This document shows positions 1 through 5,321 of a stretch of DNA of 16,061 bases, one piece after another. Each line of letters begins with the position of its first letter. The stretch's first letter is position 1. The position numbers were made by a program, and so were the translations under genes. The notes beneath the pieces were generated by a model. It saw nothing but the letters and a program-made list of their open reading frames with translations. It made no database searches and was not told where the DNA came from. Source of the stretch: Thermoproteota archaeon (GTDB taxonomy: Archaea > Korarchaeota > Korarchaeia > B14-G2); the NCBI GenBank assembly GCA_003661385.1, contig QMWA01000021.1, positions 1-16,061 on the forward strand. The letters run 5' to 3'.

Positions 1-291
1 CAGCCTCTTATTTGTGTCCTCTGCAAGCCCGTACCCTGAAAACTGTCTCATTGTCCATATTCTTGCTCTGTACATTGTTGGGTGTATTCCTCTTGTGTAT
101 GGGTATTTTCCTGGTAGCCCTAGCTTTTCTAGGTAGGTTCCTTTCACGTCTAGTGGTGTGTATACTCTTTTTAGGGGGATTCCGCTTGGTGTCTTGAACT
201 CCTTCTTGCGCTCTGGGAGCTTCCTCAAGTACTCCTGGACAAGCTTAGACTCCCACTCCTCAACCTCCCTCAAAAGACCCTCAACAGACAA
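1..291 (-). CDS. Acyl-CoA mutase large subunit, B12-dependent (methylmalonyl-CoA mutase family), N-terminal part
   Basis: Partial gene: 97 codons run from a TTG at 291 to the left edge and continue outside the window. The product matches the N-terminus of the large chain of methylmalonyl-CoA mutase-type enzymes, which rearrange the carbon skeleton of acyl-CoA using adenosylcobalamin. Visible family signatures are KEFKTPSGIPLKRVYTPLD (about 30-49), YPYTRGIHPTMY (63-74) and the CoA-contact stretch WTMRQF (79-84). In methylmalonyl-CoA mutase the last residue of that stretch is the specificity Tyr (Tyr89 of the Propionibacterium enzyme); here it is Phe84, as in isobutyryl-CoA mutase. The TTG lies 10 bases after the stop of the upstream dehydrogenase, and a GGGGTGG ribosome site precedes it, so the two genes form one minus-strand operon. 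The TTG start is inferred. Family assignment is confident; substrate is open. Confidence 0.85.
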   Translation of the reverse strand, partial: MSVEGLLREVEEWESKLVQEYLRKLPERKKEFKTPSGIPLKRVYTPLDVKGTYLEKLGLPGKYPYTRGIHPTMYRARIWTMRQFSGYGLAEDTNKRL

Positions 292-301
292 AAAACCACC
301 C

Positions 302-1546
302 CTACTTGCTGTACTTCCTGAAGAGCTCCCTGAATATCACCATCCTCTGTATCTCATTAGTTCCCTCATATATTTCAAATATTCTGCAGTCTCTATAAGC
401 CTTCTCTGGGGTAGGTAGGGCCTTTATCGGCGTGTATTCCTCGTCCATCATGAAGCCTCGCCCACCGAAGACCTGTATCGCCCTATGTGCAGCCCACGTT
501 GCGACTTCAGTTGCATAGCACTTCGCCATTGAGGCAGGTAGGGTCACCATCCTCCTGCTTATCTTCCCTCTTATCGCCAGGTCTCTAAGGTATGCTGCCC
601 TGTATGTCAGTAGCCTAGCTGCATCTATCTTGGTTGCCATGTCAGCTATCATCCACTGGATTGCTTGGAACTCAGCTATCTTCTTCCCAAACTGCTCTCT
701 CCGCCCTGAGTACGCTATGGCTTGTTCAAGGCAGCTCTGAGCTACCCCAACTGCCTGGGCTGCTACACCACAGCGCCCGTGGTCCAGAGCATCTAGGGCA
801 ACGTATATGCCCTTGTTCAGCTGGCTAGGGCCGCCTAGTATGTTCTCCTCTGGTACGGCCACATTCTCGAACTTTATCTCGCTAGTCGGTGTTGCTTTGA
901 GCCCCATCTTCTTCTCCTGCTTCGGGTAGGATACCCCCTCAGTCCCCCTCTCGACTATGAACACTGTTATACCACGAGCCTTAGCCTCTGGAGCAGTCTT
1001 AGCGAACACTAGCAGTATGTCCGCTATGTTCCCGAGCATTATGAACTTCTTGTGCCCATTTATCACGTACTCCCCTCCCTTCTTCACAGCTGTTGTCTCT
1101 ATCGAGGCCACGTCGCTGCCCCACTTAGGCTCCGTGAGTGCATAGGACCCAACTTTCTCTCCTCTCAGTATTGGAGGCAAGTACTTCTTCTTCTGCTCCT
1201 CAGTCCCATACATGAGGATCGGGTTGCAGACGAGTGTCGGAGTGTAGTCTACTAGGACGCTGAATGTCCCACATACCCTAGCTATCTCCTCTATCGTGAC
1301 TACCTCAGTCAGGAAGCTCTCTCCTCTCCCACCATACTCCTTGGGGACGTGCTCAGCTAGAAGCCCTCTCTCACCTAGCTTCCTGTATATGTCCCATGGG
1401 AACACCTTGCCCAGCCCATCTAGGTTTTCCTCTTCATACTTCTGCCTGAGCGGGGCAAGCTCTTTCTCAGCGAACTCCCTGACCTTAGCTCTGTGCTCCT
1501 CAAGCTCCGGGGTGGCTAAGGGGCTATACAAGCTAACCTCAGACAT
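302..1546 (-). CDS. Acyl-CoA dehydrogenase with intact catalytic glutamate
   Basis: Flavoprotein of 414 residues, the usual length, that oxidises an acyl-CoA to the 2-enoyl-CoA and passes electrons to ETF. The N-terminal helical domain carries REFAEKELAP (about 23-32). The middle beta domain has the FAD/substrate motif ALTEPKWGSD (136-145). The C-terminal helical domain has RREQFGKKIAEFQAIQW (282-298), FGGRGF (360-365) and YEGTNEIQR (393-401), with Glu394 at the catalytic-base position of short/medium-chain enzymes. Compared with the usual spacing there are about nine extra residues between FGGRG and the RDCRI stretch (about 366-385). The ATG at 1546 has GGTG five bases upstream. The acyl-CoA mutase follows 10 bases downstream. 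Substrate cannot be read from sequence; the neighbour suggests a short or branched acyl-CoA. The gene is divergent from the second dehydrogenase operon. Confidence 0.93.
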   Translation of the reverse strand: MSEVSLYSPLATPELEEHRAKVREFAEKELAPLRQKYEEENLDGLGKVFPWDIYRKLGERGLLAEHVPKEYGGRGESFLTEVVTIEEIARVCGTFSVLVDYTPTLVCNPILMYGTEEQKKKYLPPILRGEKVGSYALTEPKWGSDVASIETTAVKKGGEYVINGHKKFIMLGNIADILLVFAKTAPEAKARGITVFIVERGTEGVSYPKQEKKMGLKATPTSEIKFENVAVPEENILGGPSQLNKGIYVALDALDHGRCGVAAQAVGVAQSCLEQAIAYSGRREQFGKKIAEFQAIQWMIADMATKIDAARLLTYRAAYLRDLAIRGKISRRMVTLPASMAKCYATEVATWAAHRAIQVFGGRGFMMDEEYTPIKALPTPEKAYRDCRIFEIYEGTNEIQRMVIFRELFRKYSK

Positions 1547-1575
1547 GAGGACACCAAGGGGCCTATGGTCATGCT

Positions 1576-1592
1576 GCTTAAAGGCTTTAACC
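1576..1592 (-). promoter_or_regulatory. TATA-like promoter of the minus-strand dehydrogenase-mutase operon
   Basis: On the minus strand this stretch reads ggttaaagcctttaagc, which holds two overlapping candidates (GTTAAAG and CTTTAAG). At the usual archaeal distance of about 26 bases, transcription would begin 5-15 bases before the ATG at 1546, leaving a very short leader. Box choice is uncertain. Confidence 0.4.
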
Positions 1593-1627
1593 TGATTCCG
1601 TGTAGTATGCTCTGCGTTTCTACCAGT

Positions 1628-1662
1628 TACAGCCTACAGATAATGCTTTAATGTAGGCTGTA
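1628..1662. promoter_or_regulatory. Operator-like 11-bp inverted repeat flanking a TATA-like box
   Basis: tacagcctaca (1628-1638) and tgtaggctgta (1652-1662) are perfect reverse complements separated by 13 bases. The spacer and first arm base contain a TATA-like GCTTTAAT (1645-1652), correctly placed to start transcription around 1676-1680 for the dehydrogenase gene at 1686. A partial third copy, gtaggct, follows at 1660-1666. A dimeric repressor bound here would cover the TATA box. An RNA hairpin is less likely because the left arm lies upstream of the expected transcription start. The symmetry and positions are seen; regulator binding is inferred. Confidence 0.6.
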
Positions 1663-1685
1663 GGCTGGGTTGCTGGGGTGAGCTC

Positions 1686-2822
1686 TTGGAGTTTACTTTC
1701 ACAAGCAAGCAGGAGATGCTTAGGAAGGCTGCTAGGGAGTTTGCTGAAAGGGAGGTTGCTCCGAGAGTGCAGGAGATGGATGAGACAGGCGAGGTTCCGA
1801 TGGACCTGGTCAAGAAGATGTTTGACCTGGGCTTCGGTGGCCTACTGATCCCCCAGGAATACGGCGGCAGTGGAATGGGGCATGTTGCGAGGATGATTGT
1901 AATAGAAGAGATAAGCAGAATCTCTCCTCCACTAGGGTTCACGCTCCAGATAGTACACCTCGGCCAGGCTCCAGTGATCTACTTTGGCAGTGAGGAGCAG
2001 AAGCGCAAGTGGCTCCCTGAGCTAGCTAAGGGTGCGCTTATAGCATCCTCTGCTGTGACAGAGCCTACTGGAGGGTCTGATGTCCTCGGCATACAGACCA
2101 CAGCTAGGAAGGAGGGAGATGAGTGGGTTATCTCAGGTAGGAAGTGCTTCATAACAAACGCCCACTTCTCAAACATACATGGTGTGCTAGCCAAGACAGG
2201 AGATAGGGAGTTCAGCTACTTCATGGTCGAGGCTGACAGGCCTGGAGTCAAGCTAGGCAGGAAAGAGGACAAGTTCGGGCTGAGAGGCTGCGTCACTGGA
2301 GAGATAGCTTTTGACGAGGTCAGGGTTCCAGAGGAGAACCTTGTCGGCTCGCCTGGCAAGGGCCTTAGAGTCGCGCTGGCTTCGATAAGCAATGTCGGGA
2401 GGCCTGGTGTAGCTGCTGTAGCCCTAGGCATACTAAGGAGGTGCCTAGAGGAGGCTGCCAAGTACGCTAAGGAGAGAAAGCTCTATGGGAAGCCTATATC
2501 AGACCTCCAGGCAATCCAGTGGAAGCTAACAGACATCTACATGGACTACCAGACATCCTGGCTTCTAGTCTACTATGCTGCCTGGCTTAGAGACCAGAAC
2601 ATCAGGGTTGACGCTGAGAACGCGATGTGCAAGCTCTGGGCTACAGAGGCAGCAGTCAGAGCAGCAAAGTTGCTCACAGAGGTCTTCGGAGCCTATGGCG
2701 TCCTGAGAGAGTATGTGCCACAGAGGCTCCTAAGAGATGCACAAGTGCTGATACCCTCAGCTGGAACCTCGGATATAATGAGGGTAGTGATGGCTAGAAA
2801 AGCTCTCGAGTTCTCCCCATAG
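1686..2822 (+). CDS. Acyl-CoA dehydrogenase-like flavoprotein lacking the catalytic glutamate
   Basis: Protein of 378 residues with the complete acyl-CoA dehydrogenase fold. REFAEREVAP (17-26) marks the N-terminal domain. VTEPTGGSD (124-132) is the FAD/substrate loop. ERKLYGKPISDLQAIQW (263-279), FGAYG (334-338) and RLLRDAQV (347-354) belong to the C-terminal domain. The usual YEGTNEI motif reads SAGTSDI (358-364), so Ala359 replaces the catalytic Glu. The alternative Glu position used by isovaleryl- and long-chain enzymes aligns with Gly238 (NVGRP, 236-240), so neither known base is present. The TTG start has GGGGTGA four bases upstream (1675-1681) and agrees with the family N-terminus. etfB follows immediately, so this flavoprotein most likely exchanges electrons with that ETF. 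It could be a non-catalytic partner of a heteromeric dehydrogenase or use a different residue or reaction. Confidence 0.9.
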   Translation: MEFTFTSKQEMLRKAAREFAEREVAPRVQEMDETGEVPMDLVKKMFDLGFGGLLIPQEYGGSGMGHVARMIVIEEISRISPPLGFTLQIVHLGQAPVIYFGSEEQKRKWLPELAKGALIASSAVTEPTGGSDVLGIQTTARKEGDEWVISGRKCFITNAHFSNIHGVLAKTGDREFSYFMVEADRPGVKLGRKEDKFGLRGCVTGEIAFDEVRVPEENLVGSPGKGLRVALASISNVGRPGVAAVALGILRRCLEEAAKYAKERKLYGKPISDLQAIQWKLTDIYMDYQTSWLLVYYAAWLRDQNIRVDAENAMCKLWATEAAVRAAKLLTEVFGAYGVLREYVPQRLLRDAQVLIPSAGTSDIMRVVMARKALEFSP

Positions 2823-2839
2823 CAACCACCCCCATATTT

Positions 2840-2844
2840 GGTGA
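2840..2844 (+). promoter_or_regulatory. Ribosome binding site that selects the etfB start
   Basis: GGTGA here lies five bases before GTG 2850, the same geometry as at several other genes in this window. It overlaps the alternative starts TTG 2838 and GTG 2841, making those less likely. Confidence 0.6.
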
Positions 2845-2849
2845 AGCAG

Positions 2850-3647
2850 GTGCCATACGAGCTGGTAGTCTGTATAAAGCAGGTACCTGACCCCAGGTTC
2901 ATCAGCAGAATAAGAATAAACCCTGAGACGAAGACTATAATCAGAGAAGGAGTACCAGCTGTCATAAACCCGCTAGACAAGCATGCCCTGGAGGAGGCTC
3001 TCAGAATAAGAGAGCAGCACGGTGGCAGGGTAACAGTGGTCTCAATGGGCCCTCTACAGGCTGAAGACGCCTGTAAAGAGGCTCTGGCGATGGGAGCTGA
3101 CAGAGCAGTGCTCATCACAGACCGAAGGCTTGCTGGCTCAGATACCCTAGCAACAGCTCTTGCGCTTTCAAAGGCGATCAGAAGGATAGGAGGCTTTGAC
3201 CTGGTTCTCTGTGGAGCTGAGACTGTAGATGGGAGCACAGGCCAAGTGCCTCCTCAGCTGGCTGAGTTCCTAGGTGTGCCGCATGTGACGAGAGTCTTCT
3301 CCCTAGCCTTGAAGGGTAGGGAAGCTGAAGCCAAGGCTGCACTGGAATACGGGTATAGGAGGGTCTTGCTGAGGCTGCCAGCTGTGGTGTCAGTCATAAG
3401 GGAGATAAACGAGCCTAGGATACCATCTGTATCTGGGATACTAAGAGCCCACCAGATACCAGTTGAGAAGTGGACCATAGAGGACATAGGCTTGAGCGAA
3501 GATGAAGCTGGCATCAAGGGCTCTCCGACAATAGTCTCAGATGTCTATGAGATCGAGGTGAGAAGGAAGCGAGAGGTGTTCCAAGGGCCTCCTGAGGAGG
3601 CTGCCAGGTGGCTCTTCGAGAGGATAGTGTCGGTGCTGGGTGGGTGA
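2850..3647 (+). CDS. etfB: Electron transfer flavoprotein, beta subunit
   Basis: Beta chain of the heterodimeric ETF, which accepts electrons from acyl-CoA dehydrogenases. The N-terminal strand ELVVCIKQVPDP is typical of the family. It is followed by NPLDKHALEEALRI, the nucleotide-binding region ALAMGADRAVLI and SDTLATA, and the signature CGAETVDGSTGQVP (about 121-134), which lines the cofactor pocket. From GTG 2850 the protein is 265 residues, normal for EtfB. It starts 27 bases after the dehydrogenase stop and its stop overlaps the start of etfA. The operon order dehydrogenase-etfB-etfA implies direct electron transfer between the products. Whether this ETF is of the ordinary or the bifurcating type cannot be decided by eye. 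GTG 2850 is chosen for its GGTGA site; TTG 2838 would add four residues. Confidence 0.93.
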   Translation: MPYELVVCIKQVPDPRFISRIRINPETKTIIREGVPAVINPLDKHALEEALRIREQHGGRVTVVSMGPLQAEDACKEALAMGADRAVLITDRRLAGSDTLATALALSKAIRRIGGFDLVLCGAETVDGSTGQVPPQLAEFLGVPHVTRVFSLALKGREAEAKAALEYGYRRVLLRLPAVVSVIREINEPRIPSVSGILRAHQIPVEKWTIEDIGLSEDEAGIKGSPTIVSDVYEIEVRRKREVFQGPPEEAARWLFERIVSVLGG

Positions 3648-4654
3648 GATTGGAGCTCTGGGTTTACGCTGAGCAGAGGAGGGGCAAGCTGGTGTCAGCT
3701 TCCCTAGAGCTGCTTGGGCTAGCCAGAGGGATCGCAGATAAAGCGAGATGGGCTCTATCATCTGTTCTGCTGGGGCATAACGTCGAGGTGCTCTGCAAGG
3801 AGCTCATAGCACACGGGGCTGATAGGGTGTATCTAGTGGAGCACCCTCTCCTGGAGCTCTATCAGTGTGAGCCCTACTCACGTATCCTAGCTAAGCTAGC
3901 CTCTGAGGCTAAGCCTGAAGCTATCCTCTTCCCCCATACAGCTGTAGGGTCTGACCTGGCTCCGAGGGTGGCAGCAAAGCTGAGGACAGGTTTATCAGCG
4001 CACGTTGTAAACATCGAGCTGGATGAGAGAAGGCTTCTCAGGCAGATAGTCCCAGGGTTCGGTGGCAGCATAATGGCTGTAGTACTGTGCCCAGAGAGGC
4101 GCCCTCAGATGGCCACCATAATGCCTGGAGTAGCTAGGAAGCCTAAGCCAGACTGGAGTAGGAGAGGTGAGGTGATAAGAGTCGAGGAGGAGGTCTCTGA
4201 GGAAGAGCTGAGAGCTAGGACGCTAGAGCTCGTGGAGGAGCCTCCAGAGGAGAAGCCACTAGAGGAAGCTGACATCGTTGTAGCTGGAGGCTGGGGCCTG
4301 AGGTCGAGGGAGGGGTTCAGGATCGTAGAGGAGCTAGCAGAGGCCCTGTCAGCTGCAGTAGGCGGGACGAGGCCTGCCCTAGATGAGGGGTGGATCAAGC
4401 CACACCAGATGATTGGGCACAGCGGCAAGACTATAAGGCCAAAGCTCTACATCGCGATAGGGATATCAGGTGAGATGCACCACACGGTAGGGATACTGGA
4501 TTCTGGCGTCATAGTAGCTGTGAACAACGACCCCTCTGCTCCAATATTTGAAGTTTGCGACTATGGCGTTGTGGGAGATGCTTTCGAGGTCATTCCAAGG
4601 CTGACCTCGATGCTAAGGGAGCTCAGAGGAGCCCAGCTGAAGCAAGAGCCTTGA
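3644..4654 (+). CDS. etfA: Electron transfer flavoprotein, alpha subunit
   Basis: Alpha chain of ETF, 336 residues from GTG 3644. The N-terminal domain has the expected alternating strands and LFPHTAVGSDLAPRVAAKL. An acidic stretch rich in Glu (about residues 180-215) leads into the C-terminal FAD domain. That domain carries the family motifs IGHSGKTIRPKLYIAIGISG, IVAVNNDPSAPIFEV and DYGVVGDAFEVIP in its last 90 residues; these bind FAD. The GTG overlaps the etfB stop codon as GTGA, the usual sign of translational coupling. An upstream GTG at 3608 is in frame but lies well inside etfB and adds residues the family lacks. The last 32 bases overlap the 3' end of the convergent flavin reductase gene. 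Confidence 0.93.
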   Translation: MRLELWVYAEQRRGKLVSASLELLGLARGIADKARWALSSVLLGHNVEVLCKELIAHGADRVYLVEHPLLELYQCEPYSRILAKLASEAKPEAILFPHTAVGSDLAPRVAAKLRTGLSAHVVNIELDERRLLRQIVPGFGGSIMAVVLCPERRPQMATIMPGVARKPKPDWSRRGEVIRVEEEVSEEELRARTLELVEEPPEEKPLEEADIVVAGGWGLRSREGFRIVEELAEALSAAVGGTRPALDEGWIKPHQMIGHSGKTIRPKLYIAIGISGEMHHTVGILDSGVIVAVNNDPSAPIFEVCDYGVVGDAFEVIPRLTSMLRELRGAQLKQEP

Positions 4655-5255
4655 CCACACGCCCAACTCTAGCTCCAAGTTCCCTAGCCCAGCTCAAAGC
4701 CATCTCGTCATCTACAGCTCTCCTCCATCCTTTCTCTCCTTGAAGGCTTGAAACCACCATGCACGGTGAGCTTGTAGGGTCTCCTAGATTCCCCACTATG
4801 ATCATGCCATGTGCCAGCCCAAACCTTAGGATGGAGTCCACAACGAACTCTCCTCCACCGCACCTGAGGCCTGCAACAGCCATCGCCGCCAGGACCTTGC
4901 CTGCTAGCTTATTTCCAGCCATCTTGAGAGGCCTAGTCCTATCCATGAAGTTCTTGAGGATCCCTGGGACAGCCCCCCAGTAGGATGGTGCACAAATTAT
5001 CACACCCTGAGCTCCTAGGATAGCTTCAGCTAGCTTTGGCATGTCATCTCTCTCATCAATGGGGCAAGGCTTCCCCTTCAGGCATGTTCCGCATCCGCTA
5101 CAGGGTTCTATCCTGTAGTCTGCTAGCCTGATCAAGGTGGTCTCAACTCCCTCCTCCTCAGCCCCCCTCAGGCTCTCCCTCAGAAGCACCTCGGTGTTCT
5201 TACCAGGCCTAGGTGAACCAGACATCCCTGCTATGAGAAGGCTTCTATGCCTCAA
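4623..5255 (-). CDS. NADPH-dependent FMN reductase / iron-sulfur flavoprotein family
   Basis: Flavodoxin-like protein of 210 residues. The FMN phosphate loop is MSGSPRPGKNTE (11-22) and the second FMN segment is CAPSYWGAVPG (88-98), both typical of NAD(P)H:FMN reductases. A compact cysteine cluster C52-x2-C55-x2-C58-x5-C64 fits the CX2CX2CX4-7C motif of archaeal iron-sulfur flavoproteins, so a [4Fe-4S] cluster passing electrons to FMN is likely. The physiological partner is unknown; ferredoxin or ETF-linked chemistry fits the surroundings but is inference. The TTG at 5255 gives a complete N-terminus ahead of the phosphate loop, and the promoter box at 5279-5291 places the transcript start a few bases upstream, so the mRNA is nearly leaderless. 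It is divergent from the acyl-CoA synthetase gene and convergent with etfA. Confidence 0.87.
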   Translation of the reverse strand: MRHRSLLIAGMSGSPRPGKNTEVLLRESLRGAEEEGVETTLIRLADYRIEPCSGCGTCLKGKPCPIDERDDMPKLAEAILGAQGVIICAPSYWGAVPGILKNFMDRTRPLKMAGNKLAGKVLAAMAVAGLRCGGGEFVVDSILRFGLAHGMIIVGNLGDPTSSPCMVVSSLQGEKGWRRAVDDEMALSWARELGARVGRVVKALASAGLL

Positions 5256-5278
5256 GCAACCCTATGGGGATAAGCCAA

Positions 5279-5291
5279 CCTTATTAAAATC
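5279..5291. promoter_or_regulatory. Shared AT-rich TATA-like element for two divergent genes
   Basis: CCTTATTAAAATC reads as a TATA-like box on both strands (TTATTAAAA on plus, TTTTAATAA on minus). At about 26 bases it predicts starts near 5311 for the synthetase gene (TTG 5322) and near 5259 for the flavin reductase (TTG 5255). No second AT-rich box exists in this 66-base gap. Confidence 0.55.
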
Positions 5292-5311
5292 CAGCTGAAG
5301 AGGTCAGCTGG
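5291..5311. promoter_or_regulatory. 7-bp inverted repeat between TATA box and transcription start
   Basis: ccagctg (5291-5297) and cagctgg (5305-5311) are perfect reverse complements with a 7-base spacer. The element sits directly after the plus-strand TATA-like box and ends at the predicted start of the synthetase transcript, a position where a bound protein would block RNA polymerase. The operator role is inferred. Confidence 0.45.
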
Positions 5312-5321
5312 GGCTTTAAGC

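Noticed and set aside
12-418. Plus-strand reading frames at the left edge
   Set aside because: The opposite strand encodes clear acyl-CoA mutase and dehydrogenase sequence; the plus-strand frames have low-complexity Leu/Ser-rich products.
2693-3238. 181-codon minus-strand frame
   Set aside because: It is antisense to the end of the second dehydrogenase and to etfB, with a Ser/Ala-rich composition and no motif.
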